From Manganitrophus sp963718695 (GTDB taxonomy: Bacteria; Nitrospirota; Nitrospiria; SBBL01; Manganitrophaceae): a stretch of 64,000 nucleotides of DNA. The notes under the pieces were generated by a model that worked only from the letters and a program-made list of their open reading frames with translations, ran no database searches and had not been told where the DNA came from. Within the stretch, counting starts at the first letter, position 1. Each line of letters opens with the position of its first letter. Made by a program: the position numbers and the translations under genes. Below are positions 42,772 through 51,667 of the stretch, piece after piece. Where the stretch lies: NCBI GenBank assembly GCA_963718695.1, contig OY970371.1:3720001-3784000 (forward strand), given 5' to 3'.

Positions 42772-44997
42772 TCAGACCAGAAGCAGCCCGGCGTCGCGGA
42801 GGGTCTGCCAGGCGCGGCTTTGCAGGAATTTGGGGAAAGATGGAATGACCGATGCGGGATACCGCTCCCCCGCTTCCGAGAGCCGAAGAAACGGCGCTCC
42901 CTTTCTTCCGCGGGGCCGGGATTGATCGAGCAGATCGCGGCACCATCCGGCGACCGGCGGTTCGAGTTGAATTTCCCCGTCTTCCTCCCATCCGGGGAAG
43001 AGGAGGGAAACCTTTCCCGCCCCCTTCTTCATTCGGAGCGGCCGGATCAGCGGTGTCCCGCCGAGCCAAACCAGCCGTCGCTCCAGATCTTCCCGGGTGG
43101 ACGGAGGGGAGGCGAGCGCCTGCGCGATCAGATCGGAGGGGACCTTCGGCTTCGGCGCGGGAAAATCAAACCAGCGCCGGACCTCGGTCTCCAATCCGAC
43201 GCCGTGCATGTAATTGTAGATCGCCTTCGCGAGTCCCGGCCCGAAGGGGGCGGGGTCGCACCCGGCCGGATCGAGGTGGAGGAGGTCATTGTTGGCAAAG
43301 GGTCCGGCCGCCGGTCCGGAAATCGCGATGCCGTACGCACCGGGGTTCAATCCCACCGGACTGTGGCGGGTGGCGGTAAAGCGATGCCAAAAGGCCGATT
43401 GAATCACCCCCGCCGCGAAGAGCTGCCGCACCCGCTCGAGGCTTTCGACCGTCTCTTGGGCGGTCTCGGTCGGAAAGCCATACATCAGATAGGCATGGAC
43501 GAGGATCCCGGCCTCCGTGAAAGCGTGGGCCACGCGCGCCACCTGGGCGACGGTGATTCCCTTTTCCATCAGCGCCAGCAGGCGGTCGGAGGCAACCTCC
43601 ATCCCGCCGGTCACGGCGATGCAGCCGGAGGCGGCGAGCAGCCGGCAGAGATCGGGGGTGAAGGCCTCTTCGAACCGGATGTTTCCCCACCAGGAGATCG
43701 ACCGGCCCCGGTCGAGCAGCGTCAGCGCCAGATCGGCGAGGCGCGAAGGCGGGGCCGCTTCATCGACAAAATGAAAGCCGCTTTCGCCGGTCTCTTTCAG
43801 CAGGGCGTCGATCCGGTCGGCGAGCAGCGCCGCCGGGGCCGGCTCGTAGCGGCGGATGTAGTCGAGCCCGATATCGCAGAAGGAGCATTTCCGCCAGTAG
43901 CAGCCGTGCGCCACCGTTAATTTATTCCAGCGTCCATCCGACCAGAGGCGATGCATCGGGTTGAGCATCTCGACCAGCGAGATATACCGGCGAAGCGGCA
44001 GGCCGTCATAGGTCGGCGTCCCGATCGCCTCAAAGGGAAGATCCCCCTCCGGGGCGCCGTTGAAGAAATGAACCTTCCCGTCGATCCGAAGAAACGTCCG
44101 GCAGAGCCGCTCCGGCGTCCGGCGGCGATCTAAAAGCTCCAGGAGAGAGAGGAGCGGACGCTCGCCGGCATCGAGCGCGACATAATCGACCGTGTCGAAT
44201 AGGCGCGGCTCGGCCAGATCGCGCAGCTCGGTGTTCACGTAGCCGCCGCCGAGGGCGATCTTCACCCGCGGATTCCATTTCCGGATGGCGGCCGCCGCCC
44301 GAAGCGCGCCGTAGAGATTTCCGGGAAAGGGGATCGTGATTCCGACCAGCGCGGGCCGATGCGTTTCCAGATGGGGTCGTAGGACCTCTTCCAGCATCTG
44401 ATCGATCAGTCCCGGCGGCGCGTTGAGCGCTTGGTGGATCGGGTCGTACGAGACGGCCGAGGTAGCGATCCGCTCGGCATACCGGCTGAGGCCGAAGTGG
44501 GGCGCCACCGTTCCCTGGATCAGATCGGCCAAATCGTCGAGGTAGAGGCTTGCGAGGTGCTTCGCCCGGTCGGTAATTCCGAGGCTTCCGAAGGCCCATT
44601 GATCTTCCTCCAGCGCAGCAAACCGGGGCCCCTCCGGAAGAAACCGCCGCTTGCAAATCTGCGTCGCCAGCGAGGGCTGATTTCCCTGAAGGAATTGAAT
44701 AACCGGCTCGATCGTATCGAGATAACGCTCTTTCAAAAGAAGGCTCCGGACAACCGCGGGGTGAGGCTCTTCCACCGCTCGGATCTCCTCGAAGAGGCGG
44801 GTCAGCCCCGGCCGGGAAAAGAGGGCGGTGATCGTCTCGATGCCGAGATCGGCCTGAAAGACGGGATATCCCTGCGATCGGAGAAAGCCGGTTAAATAAG
44901 CGGTTGCCGGGTAAGGGGTGTTCAGCTGGGTAAAGGGGGGGGTGAGCAGAAGGACCCGGCGGGTTCGGTTGGAGAGGACATTTTTAGATGGAATCAT
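42772..44997 (-). CDS. B12-binding radical SAM protein with Cx4CxxC cluster motif
   Basis: I start at ATG 44997 (MIPSKNVLSNRTRRVLLLTPPF); an upstream in-frame ATG at 45066 is less likely because a TTGACA/CAGAAT promoter lies inside that extension. The N-terminal half is a cobalamin-binding domain (VLLLTPPFTQLNTPYPATAYLTGFLRSQGYPV; VGITIPFPGN, then ALGGGYVNTELRD). The radical SAM core has GCYWRKCSFCDIGLDYIRRY with Cys366, Cys371 and Cys374, a Cx4CxxC rather than the common CxxxCxxC. The remainder follows the TIM barrel (SWWGNIRFEEAFT, GGMEVASDRLL, LMYGFPTET) and a C-terminal extension. Substrate unknown. Confidence 0.85.
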   Translation of the reverse strand: MIPSKNVLSNRTRRVLLLTPPFTQLNTPYPATAYLTGFLRSQGYPVFQADLGIETITALFSRPGLTRLFEEIRAVEEPHPAVVRSLLLKERYLDTIEPVIQFLQGNQPSLATQICKRRFLPEGPRFAALEEDQWAFGSLGITDRAKHLASLYLDDLADLIQGTVAPHFGLSRYAERIATSAVSYDPIHQALNAPPGLIDQMLEEVLRPHLETHRPALVGITIPFPGNLYGALRAAAAIRKWNPRVKIALGGGYVNTELRDLAEPRLFDTVDYVALDAGERPLLSLLELLDRRRTPERLCRTFLRIDGKVHFFNGAPEGDLPFEAIGTPTYDGLPLRRYISLVEMLNPMHRLWSDGRWNKLTVAHGCYWRKCSFCDIGLDYIRRYEPAPAALLADRIDALLKETGESGFHFVDEAAPPSRLADLALTLLDRGRSISWWGNIRFEEAFTPDLCRLLAASGCIAVTGGMEVASDRLLALMEKGITVAQVARVAHAFTEAGILVHAYLMYGFPTETAQETVESLERVRQLFAAGVIQSAFWHRFTATRHSPVGLNPGAYGIAISGPAAGPFANNDLLHLDPAGCDPAPFGPGLAKAIYNYMHGVGLETEVRRWFDFPAPKPKVPSDLIAQALASPPSTREDLERRLVWLGGTPLIRPLRMKKGAGKVSLLFPGWEEDGEIQLEPPVAGWCRDLLDQSRPRGRKGAPFLRLSEAGERYPASVIPSFPKFLQSRAWQTLRDAGLLLV

Positions 44998-45004
44998 TTC
45001 GGCT

Positions 45005-45033
45005 ATTCTGTCACCGCGGCGGAACGATGTCAA
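45005..45033 (-). promoter_or_regulatory. Promoter of the radical SAM gene, predicting a leaderless start
   Basis: Minus-strand TTGACA (45028-45033) and CAGAAT (45005-45010) are 17 bases apart. The ATG at 44997 lies at the expected transcription start, 8 bases past the -10, with no ribosome binding site. Confidence 0.5.
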
Positions 45034-45081
45034 ATCGGGAGATTCCTCCCAAAGGAGTAGCTGCATCCTCTTTTCGGGTCA

Positions 45082-45111
45082 TTGAACCTTTGCTGCCGCA
45101 AATGCTACGTT
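45082..45111 (+). promoter_or_regulatory. Possible promoter of the DUF2231 gene
   Basis: TTGAAC (45082-45087) and TACGTT (45106-45111), 18 bases apart, 33 nt before the ATG at 45144. Confidence 0.4.
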
Positions 45112-45143
45112 ATAAGAAGTAACCCTTTGTTCAGGAGGTGCTT

Positions 45144-45629
45144 ATGCAGCCGGCTCGCGCAAAAATAATGGGCCATCCGATCCACCCGATGCTGGTCGTC
45201 TTTCCAATCGGGCTTTATATCACCTCGTTCGTTTTCGACCTGGTCTATTTGTCGACCGGCAACCCCTTTTGGTTCCGCATGGCGTTCTGGACGATGGTGG
45301 GCGGATTGGTCGGGAACCTCGCCGCTGCCATCCCCGGCTTTCTCGACTACCTCACCCTGCCGCCCCGAACCGAGACGCGTCAGATCGCCACCTATCATAT
45401 GGGCATCGGAGTGACCCTGGCGATCCTTTATTTCGCCAACATCCTCCTCCGCGACTGGGGGATCATTGCCGAAAATATGAAACCGTGGAGCGTGGTGATC
45501 TTGAATCTGGTCGGCGTTCTCTTGATCGGCCTGCAGGGCTGGTTGGGAGGAGAGCTGGTCTACAAACATGGCGTCGGCGTGGAAGAAAAGGGGCGCACCG
45601 GCGAAGAACGATTCCGAAGGGTGGCGTGA
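45144..45629 (+). CDS. DUF2231 membrane protein
   Basis: AGGAGG 6 nt upstream fixes the ATG at 45144, not the GTG at 45138. This 161-residue protein has the family opening AKIMGHPIHPMLVVFPIGLYITSFVFDLVYL. It has four membrane segments, including FRMAFWTMVGGLVGNLAAAIPGFLDYLTLP and VVILNLVGVLLIGLQGWLGGELVY. DUF2231 proteins often accompany cytochromes or redox genes; none lies next to it here. Confidence 0.9.
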   Translation: MQPARAKIMGHPIHPMLVVFPIGLYITSFVFDLVYLSTGNPFWFRMAFWTMVGGLVGNLAAAIPGFLDYLTLPPRTETRQIATYHMGIGVTLAILYFANILLRDWGIIAENMKPWSVVILNLVGVLLIGLQGWLGGELVYKHGVGVEEKGRTGEERFRRVA

Positions 45630-45751
45630 TCTCAAACCGACCGGGAGAAGGACCCGCCCTTCTCCGGCCATTGCCTTCGGATGCGCTTTGTATTCCTCTG
45701 TAAGATTCCCTGCATCCTTCCTTTTAGATCCTCTCCGGCCTGAAAAGCAAG

Positions 45752-45780
45752 TTGCTTTCAGACCGCCTTGTCTGTATGAT
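45752..45780 (+). promoter_or_regulatory. pyrE promoter with near-leaderless start
   Basis: TTGCTT (45752-45757) and TATGAT (45775-45780) are 17 bases apart. The ATG of pyrE is at 45789, so the transcript would have at most one or two leader bases. Confidence 0.55.
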
Positions 45781-45788
45781 GGAAAATA

Positions 45789-46355
45789 ATGAATGATCGT
45801 GAACGCGCCGCCTTACGGCAGCAACTCCTTAAAAAACTTCGGGATTCGTTCGTCTACAGCAGCGAGCCGACCTTCGTCCTCTCCTCCGGAAGAAAGAGTC
45901 ACTTTTATATCGATTGCAAGAAGGTGACGCTCGACGCCGAAGGGGCCACCTGGGTCGGATTGTTGGTTCTCGACCGGGTTGCCGACCTGGAGATCGACGC
46001 CATCGGCGGGATGACTCTCGGCGCCGATCCGATCGCGACCGCCGTCGCCGTCCTCAGCTATGAGAGCGGCGCCCCCATCTCGGCCTTCATCATCCGGAAA
46101 GAGTCGAAGGGGTACGGCAACCAGAGCTTCATCGAGGGAAGGGTCGGCCGGGAGACGAAAGTCGTCGTGGTCGATGATGTCCTCACCGGCGGACAGGCGA
46201 CCGAGCGGACGATCCGGATCCTCCAGGAGGCCGGCTGCGATGTGGTGAAGGTGATCGCGCTGGTCGACCGGAAAGAGGGGGGACGCGAGCATCTGGAGCG
46301 TCTCGGTTTTGAGGTGGAAGCGCTCTACACCGTGGAAGATCTCTTAAAGGGCTAA
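45789..46355 (+). CDS. pyrE: Orotate phosphoribosyltransferase
   Basis: This 188-residue enzyme makes OMP from orotate and PRPP in pyrimidine synthesis. Family motifs: FVLSSGRKSHFYIDCKKVTLDAEGATWVG, IGGMTLGADPIATAV, FIIRKESKGYGNQ and the PRPP-binding VVVVDDVLTGGQATER. Length is normal. A methyltransferase gene follows after 3 nt, so the two are probably co-transcribed. A promoter lies right at the start (45752-45780). Confidence 0.96.
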   Translation: MNDRERAALRQQLLKKLRDSFVYSSEPTFVLSSGRKSHFYIDCKKVTLDAEGATWVGLLVLDRVADLEIDAIGGMTLGADPIATAVAVLSYESGAPISAFIIRKESKGYGNQSFIEGRVGRETKVVVVDDVLTGGQATERTIRILQEAGCDVVKVIALVDRKEGGREHLERLGFEVEALYTVEDLLKG

Positions 46356-46358
46356 CCG

Positions 46359-47063
46359 TTGGCCACGCCGAGCCTGGAAGAAAAGCGCGCCTGGGCGGAA
46401 CAATTCTTCGAAAAGACCGGCGCAAGTTACGATCAGGTGGTCGATCATACGACCTTCCGGATCGACCGGCTCTGGAAGAAAAAAATCATCTCCAAAATCC
46501 CTCCCTCCTCCCGAAAGATCCTCGATCTCGCCTGCGGCACCGGTATTCTCAGCTTCGCCATCGCCCAAAAACTTCCAAACGCGCAGATCGTCGGGGTTGA
46601 TCTGACGAAGGGTTATCTCGACATCGCCCGGAAGAAAGCCGAAGCGAACCGCACCGATGTCACCTTCGTCCACAGCCCCGCCGAAGCGTTCGTCTCCGAC
46701 GACCAATTCGACGCTTGCGTGACGTTGTATCTTCCCAAATACGCCGACCTCGATCTTCTGATTTCGAATCTCTCCCGAATGATCGCCCCCGGCGGCGTCC
46801 TCGTTTTTCATGACTTCACCTACCCGACGAATCGACTCCTCCAATGGACCTTCGAAGCCTACTTCAAACTCCTCCCCCCAATCGGCGGCTGGCGCTGGCC
46901 GGAGTGGAAAGAGACCTTGTATGAACTGCCGGTCGTCATCCGAAAGACGCGATGGATCGCGGAACTGACCGAGGCGATGCAGCGGGAAGGGTTCTCGGAA
47001 ATTCAGGTTGAGTCGCTGACGATGCAAGGGTCTGCGCTCGTCACGGCAAAGAAGAAACGATAA
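46359..47063 (+). CDS. Class I SAM-dependent methyltransferase, UbiE/MenG-like
   Basis: Starts at TTG 46359 with AAAGGG 8 nt upstream and immediately follows pyrE. SAM-binding ILDLACGTGILSFAIAQKLPNAQIVGVDLTKGYLDIARKKA is clear. The segment MIAPGGVLVFHDFTYPTNRLLQWTFEAYFKLLPPIGGW resembles UbiE/COQ5 quinone methyltransferases, though the N-terminus is divergent. Total 234 residues. Likely acts on quinone or a related lipid; substrate unproved. Confidence 0.85.
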   Translation: MATPSLEEKRAWAEQFFEKTGASYDQVVDHTTFRIDRLWKKKIISKIPPSSRKILDLACGTGILSFAIAQKLPNAQIVGVDLTKGYLDIARKKAEANRTDVTFVHSPAEAFVSDDQFDACVTLYLPKYADLDLLISNLSRMIAPGGVLVFHDFTYPTNRLLQWTFEAYFKLLPPIGGWRWPEWKETLYELPVVIRKTRWIAELTEAMQREGFSEIQVESLTMQGSALVTAKKKR

Positions 47064-47125
47064 ACCCCTTCACTCATCCGAACATCTCTTTCTAGTTGAC
47101 CCTCCTTAATGTATTCCGATACCAT

Positions 47126-47635
47126 CTAACGGTTGGCCCGCTGCATCAACATTTGCGGCTCGACGTTTTCAACATCGGCGATCTGCTCCAGCGCCGGGAT
47201 CTGTGTGAGCGAGTCGGCGATCTCTCCCGAATGCGCCCGCAGCCAGGCCGCGTGCGGCGCATAGTCGAGGCGCTGCGCGATCTCATAACCGGCCTGTTCA
47301 ATTTCCCGAAGGTGCGTTTCAGCCGGAACCCCTTCTTTGAACCGGATGAAGACGCGCCCCGTCGGGACGGCGGGCGCGCCGCCCGGTGGCAGGGTATAGA
47401 CCGGCCCGACCTGGCCGGGGGCATTTTTCTGCTGCTCCGCTTCACCCCGGAATATCTCGACGCGGTCTTCTCCTTCGCCCATCGCGAGGACCGCATTTTC
47501 GGTAGGCGGCCGGTTCACCCGAGAGCCATGTATGGCGTAATGGTCGGGCAGGCGGGTGTATACCTTGGCGGAGGGCTGTGTGCTGCTTCGCACTTCGCGG
47601 GGGAATTTGGAAAGGGGATTTTTCTCGGACGCCAT
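47126..47635 (-). CDS. Stand-alone subtilase propeptide (I9-like) protein
   Basis: The C-terminal half of this 169-residue protein reads TGRVFIRFKEGVPAETHLREIEQAGYEIAQRLDYAPHAAWLRA, then IADVENVEPQMLMQR. That is the beta-alpha-beta pattern of subtilisin propeptides/inhibitors and resembles the prodomain of the divergent subtilase at 47864 (FVKFDGDESAAACRKIIKKHRLEIKRVLEYARNAYFV). No signal peptide. It lacks a protease domain, so it may act in trans as inhibitor or folding chaperone. The N-terminal half is disordered. Confidence 0.65.
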   Translation of the reverse strand: MASEKNPLSKFPREVRSSTQPSAKVYTRLPDHYAIHGSRVNRPPTENAVLAMGEGEDRVEIFRGEAEQQKNAPGQVGPVYTLPPGGAPAVPTGRVFIRFKEGVPAETHLREIEQAGYEIAQRLDYAPHAAWLRAHSGEIADSLTQIPALEQIADVENVEPQMLMQRANR

Positions 47636-47670
47636 CTCGACACCTGCAATGGAGAGGAATACGACAGTAC

Positions 47671-47736
47671 GTCATCCCCGCGAAAGCGGGGATCCAGAGA
47701 TTTAGGTCACTGGATTCCCGCCTCCGCGGGAATGAC
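47671..47736. repeat. GTCATCCCCGCG...CGCGGGAATGAC palindromic repeat
   Basis: Two hairpins (CCCCGCGAAAGCGGGG and TTCCCGCCTCCGCGGGAA) lie within outer ends GTCATCCCCGC/GCGGGAATGAC. This is a very common dispersed palindrome in Gram-negative genomes. It sits in the gap between the propeptide-like and subtilase genes, near their promoters. Confidence 0.8.
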
Positions 47737-47863
47737 ACCTAAAAGGAATCAAATTGAGTCACGACCAACGCCTACTTTTTGAATTTGGAGGCCCGATCGG
47801 TTTAGTATAGAGGATACGCGCCGCGCAATCAAAAGACAACTCAGACGACAAGGAGGTCAATCT

Positions 47864-49852
47864 ATGTTCTCGTTCCGATATGGTGGCAAGACCGGAAAGC
47901 GCTACTCCCTCACAACCAGCAACGAGCATCTCGTGGTCCGCACGACCAACCGCGCCCCGGTGCTCGCCGCCCGGCCCTTCGAGGTGGCGCCGGTTTCACC
48001 GGAGGCCCGCGCCCTTCTCGGCAACTTCGACCTGGCGGCCCGCTTTCGCGAGGCAGGGGTCGACGTCCTGCGGGCGAAACCGACGCGACGCGCCAAGAGT
48101 CTGCGCGACCGCGCCCGCCAAGTCCTGAAGCGCGAGCCCCAGGTCGAATTCGCCGGGCGGGTCCTCGTCGATCCGAAGAGCGGCCGGCCGGTCATTTATA
48201 CCGAAAACTTCTTCGTCAAGTTCGATGGCGACGAGAGCGCCGCCGCCTGCCGGAAGATCATTAAAAAACACCGCCTGGAGATCAAGCGGGTCCTCGAATA
48301 TGCCCGCAACGCCTATTTCGTCGCCGCCCCCGAAGGGACCGGACTGAAGATCTTCGACATCGCCGAGGCGCTTCTACAAGAATCGGCCGTTGAATTCTGC
48401 CATCCCGAATTGATCCGCGAGGCGCGCCAGCGCGCCGCCTTTGCGCCGCAGTGGCATTTGAAGAAGACGAGCGTCGGCGGCCAGACGATCGACCAGCACG
48501 CCAACATCGAAGCGGCCTGGCCGTTGAGCGATGGGACCGGAACGATCATCGCGGTGATCGATGACGGCGTCGATCTCGATCATCAGGAGTTCCGCTCCTC
48601 GGCCAAGATCGTCGCCCCCCGCGACGTGACCCGCAAGACGAACGATCCCCGGCCCGGCAACGGCGACAATCATGGGACCGCCTGCGCCGGGGTGGCCTGC
48701 GCCGATGGAAACTTCGGCGCCTCGGGGGTCGCGCCGCGGGCGCGGCTGATGCCGATCCGCTTCGCCTCCAATCTCGGCTCACAGGCGGAGGCCGACGCCT
48801 TCGTCTGGGCGGCGCAGAACGGCGCCGATGTGATCTCGTGCAGCTGGGGGCCGCCCGACGGCGATTTCACCAATCCGAACGATCCGGACCACCATCAGGT
48901 CGTGCCGCTCCCCGACAGCACCCGCCTGGCGATGGATTTCGCAATCAAGAACGGCCGAAACGGAAAGGGGTGCGTGATCTGCTTCGCCGCCGGCAACGGC
49001 AACGAGAGCGTCAACAACGACGGCTACGCCAGCTACGAAAAAGTGATCGCCGTCGCGGCCTCGAACGACAAGGGAAAGAAAGCCCCTTACAGCGATTTCG
49101 GTCCCGCCGTCTGGTGCGCCTTTCCGAGCAGCAATGTCTTCCCGTCGCTCACCCCCGGCATCTGGACGACCGACCGCTCCGGCCCCCTCGGCTACAATCA
49201 TGGCAGCGCGAGCCTCGGCGACGCCGCGGGCCACTATACCGACGACTTCGGCGGGACCTCCAGCTCTTGTCCGGGGGTGGCCGGCGTGGCCGCGCTGATC
49301 CTGGCGCGCAACCCGAGTCTCCGCTGGGATGAGGTAAAGGATGTGATCAAGCGCTCGTGCGACCGGATCGACACTTCCGGCGGGAAGTACGATGCGAACG
49401 GCCACAGCCATCTCTACGGCTACGGGCGGGTCAACGCCAAAAAGGCGGTGGAGCTGGCGATGCCAGCGCAGCCCGACACGGTCGCCATCCGGACGGTGGT
49501 GCGCGACGTCCCGATCCGGGATCTGCAGACCGCCCGGCTCGACCTGCCGGTCGCCGACACCGGCTCTTTGAAAAAGATCAAGGTCACGATCGACATCGAG
49601 CACACCTACATCGGCGATCTAATCGTCAGCATCAAACCGCCGACGGCGACCGGCGTCTCCGCCATCCGCCTTCACAACCGGGAGGGGGGCGCGACCGACA
49701 ATCTCAAAAAGACCTATGATGAGATCAACGCGCCCGGCCTCGTTGCGCTGAAAGGAAAAAGCCCGAAGGGCACCTGGACCCTCATTGTGGAAGACAAGGC
49801 CCGCGTCGACACCGGGAAGATTCGGAGCTTTACGCTTGAAATGACGCTTTGA
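47864..49852 (+). CDS. Subtilisin-like serine protease with C-terminal proprotein-convertase P domain
   Basis: This 662-residue protein has an N-terminal prodomain (about 100-200), S8 catalytic domain with Asp233 (AVIDDGVD), His270 (GDNHGTACAGV) and Ser466 (GGTSSSCPGVAG), and a C-terminal P domain (about 540-660: LDLPVADTGSLKKIKVTIDIEHTYIGDLIVSIKPP ... GTWTLIVEDKARVDTGKI). P domains stabilise kexin-like proteases. There is no Sec signal; the N-terminus MFSFRYGGKTGKRYSL is not hydrophobic. AGGAGG precedes the ATG. A separate propeptide-like protein is encoded divergently. Confidence 0.93.
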   Translation: MFSFRYGGKTGKRYSLTTSNEHLVVRTTNRAPVLAARPFEVAPVSPEARALLGNFDLAARFREAGVDVLRAKPTRRAKSLRDRARQVLKREPQVEFAGRVLVDPKSGRPVIYTENFFVKFDGDESAAACRKIIKKHRLEIKRVLEYARNAYFVAAPEGTGLKIFDIAEALLQESAVEFCHPELIREARQRAAFAPQWHLKKTSVGGQTIDQHANIEAAWPLSDGTGTIIAVIDDGVDLDHQEFRSSAKIVAPRDVTRKTNDPRPGNGDNHGTACAGVACADGNFGASGVAPRARLMPIRFASNLGSQAEADAFVWAAQNGADVISCSWGPPDGDFTNPNDPDHHQVVPLPDSTRLAMDFAIKNGRNGKGCVICFAAGNGNESVNNDGYASYEKVIAVAASNDKGKKAPYSDFGPAVWCAFPSSNVFPSLTPGIWTTDRSGPLGYNHGSASLGDAAGHYTDDFGGTSSSCPGVAGVAALILARNPSLRWDEVKDVIKRSCDRIDTSGGKYDANGHSHLYGYGRVNAKKAVELAMPAQPDTVAIRTVVRDVPIRDLQTARLDLPVADTGSLKKIKVTIDIEHTYIGDLIVSIKPPTATGVSAIRLHNREGGATDNLKKTYDEINAPGLVALKGKSPKGTWTLIVEDKARVDTGKIRSFTLEMTL

Positions 49853-49942
49853 TTCGAACGAGGGCCGTCCCTCGGCAATGGCGTGTCGGAAGAAGATTAA
49901 TCGTCTTGCCGGGGGACTGCCGAATATCAAAAGGGCGCTACG

Positions 49943-50200
49943 ATGAAATCAAAACCGCGTGGGGAAAACACTTTCCGGGTTGAGGTCACGAACATTTCCG
50001 GCCACGGGGTGTGGTTGTTTGCCGGCGACCGTAAGCTGTTTATGTCGTACGAAGATTTTCCTTGGTTCAAGGATGCTCCCGTTTCCAAGATCCTGAACTT
50101 GGAGGAGCCGACATCGGGACACTTCTACTGGCCGGACCTCGATGTTGATCTGACAGCCGATCGAATATCCAGGACGGTTTCCCTTAAAAGCGGGTGGTAA
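49943..50200 (+). CDS. DUF2442 protein
   Basis: This 85-residue protein contains GVWLFAGDRKLFMSYEDFPWFKDAPVSKILNLEEPTSGHFYWPDLDVDLTADRI, the DUF2442 signature. Family members are often antitoxin-like partners of DUF4160 genes; no DUF4160 follows. Probably an orphan antitoxin at the edge of an AT-rich island. Confidence 0.85.
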   Translation: MKSKPRGENTFRVEVTNISGHGVWLFAGDRKLFMSYEDFPWFKDAPVSKILNLEEPTSGHFYWPDLDVDLTADRISRTVSLKSGW

Positions 50201-50379
50201 ATAGCCCGGTAGTATTAAAATGATCCTGAATTAAGTATGGTGTCCCCGGAATTCCTGCCATTAATCACATTCTTAAGACATATCATATTATCTCTTCCTT
50301 TTTAATTGACTCCCATTACGGCATTCTTATAACATACGTGCGACTTTATATAGTCAGGTATTCCCAATCGAGGGGGCAC

Positions 50380-51456
50380 ATGGCAAATACAGAAAGTGAG
50401 CTTAAATACCTCCGACAAAAGCTTGCTCGGCTCGAATTAGTAGTGCTGGCTCTGTTCGCCTCGGAAGACTTGGATTCCAATCCAAGGTTATCTCAAGATC
50501 TTTTATATCTGTTTAGTCGTTCCGTCGAACGGGATAACCTCACCAAACGGGATAGGCTCTATGATCGAGAGTTCATGTTTTTACTTGAACAGATATTGCA
50601 TAGGTCACCCGAAAGACACCGTTTTAGCCAAAGACTCACCGACGTTGAAAGAAAAACTGATGAAACCTTATCCTTGATTGAGGAGTTGCGTACCAAGGTA
50701 AACGAACAGAGTTCAACTTTGCAGGCCAAAGTTAATACCGCGGCAGAAAATATTGAATTCCAACTTGCATCATTTCGGGTAGAACATTCAGGGTTAAAAC
50801 AGGATGTTCATGGCTTTCTTGCAATTCAGTCTTTAGGGCTCGATCTATCTGATATCCCCTTACCTCGCTTTGTCCCGATTCGAGTGTATCTGTCCGATGC
50901 CGATCCAAGGCGTATTCGAAATGTCTCCAATGCTGTTCGTCACTTAACTGAGACCTTTGGGTTCACGATCAGCGATGAATTTCCTGATGAATCAGGGTCT
51001 TGGTGGAAGAAGTGGTTTGTTAGAAGCAAAGAAGCAGTTACTCAACCCGAAGTCGTTGAACGACTAAAGAAAATTGAGCGAGCCGTCGAATTACAGGGAC
51101 TCTATAAACCTCAATCCGAAATAAATAAGAATGAGGCAGAAGCAGTAGCTACTATCCTTAAAGCAATCGAAAGTGTACCCACAGCTGCGATTCAGGCAGG
51201 TGCAATCCTGCTGGTAAAAACTAGCAATTCTCTTAATGGACCATGTATTCAGGTTAAGACGCTGACACAGCGTGAGTTGATCCACTTGGAAAAAAATCAA
51301 AAACTACTAACTTCCCCACAAGATATTTTTTCCAAACTCTCAGAACTCAACTCTCAAGATCAAGAGAACATACCGGCATTGCCTCAAACAACTGATTTAT
51401 TGCCAAAGTTTACCCGGCTCTTACCTGAAAGCACTGAAACGGATACTTCACATTAA
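50380..51456 (+). CDS. AT-rich island protein with coiled coil, unknown
   Basis: ATG 50380 has AGGGGG upstream; the 50338 start does not. This 358-residue protein has an N-terminal helical part (LKYLRQKLARLELVVLALFA), a coiled coil (about 90-140), and a C-terminal alpha/beta domain. In that domain VPIRVYLSDADPRRIRNVSNAVRHLTETFGFTISDEFPDE and SIPTAAIQAGAILLVK-like strands recur in hypothetical proteins of conflict-type loci, though I cannot name the family. Base composition is clearly lower in GC than its neighbours, suggesting transfer. Stands alone. Confidence 0.6.
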   Translation: MANTESELKYLRQKLARLELVVLALFASEDLDSNPRLSQDLLYLFSRSVERDNLTKRDRLYDREFMFLLEQILHRSPERHRFSQRLTDVERKTDETLSLIEELRTKVNEQSSTLQAKVNTAAENIEFQLASFRVEHSGLKQDVHGFLAIQSLGLDLSDIPLPRFVPIRVYLSDADPRRIRNVSNAVRHLTETFGFTISDEFPDESGSWWKKWFVRSKEAVTQPEVVERLKKIERAVELQGLYKPQSEINKNEAEAVATILKAIESVPTAAIQAGAILLVKTSNSLNGPCIQVKTLTQRELIHLEKNQKLLTSPQDIFSKLSELNSQDQENIPALPQTTDLLPKFTRLLPESTETDTSH

Positions 51457-51667
51457 CTCGCTCAATAACACAGGGGATGGTCCCTGAAACTGAAAAGGGG
51501 ACAGGTTACTTTTATGTTGTAAGTTCAGTCGTCTTGCTGCTCGGGGGGAAGCTGCCCTTCGGGTTTGAACCCCTACCAACAGTTGCTGCAATGAAATGCC
51601 AAGAGTATAATATGGGCAAAGATTTTCGTTCGGGGCATGGGAACCTAACCGATTGAAAGGATGCCCA

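Noticed and set aside
47096..47782. 228-residue plus-strand ORF
   Set aside because: Antisense to the propeptide-like gene and runs through the palindromic repeat.
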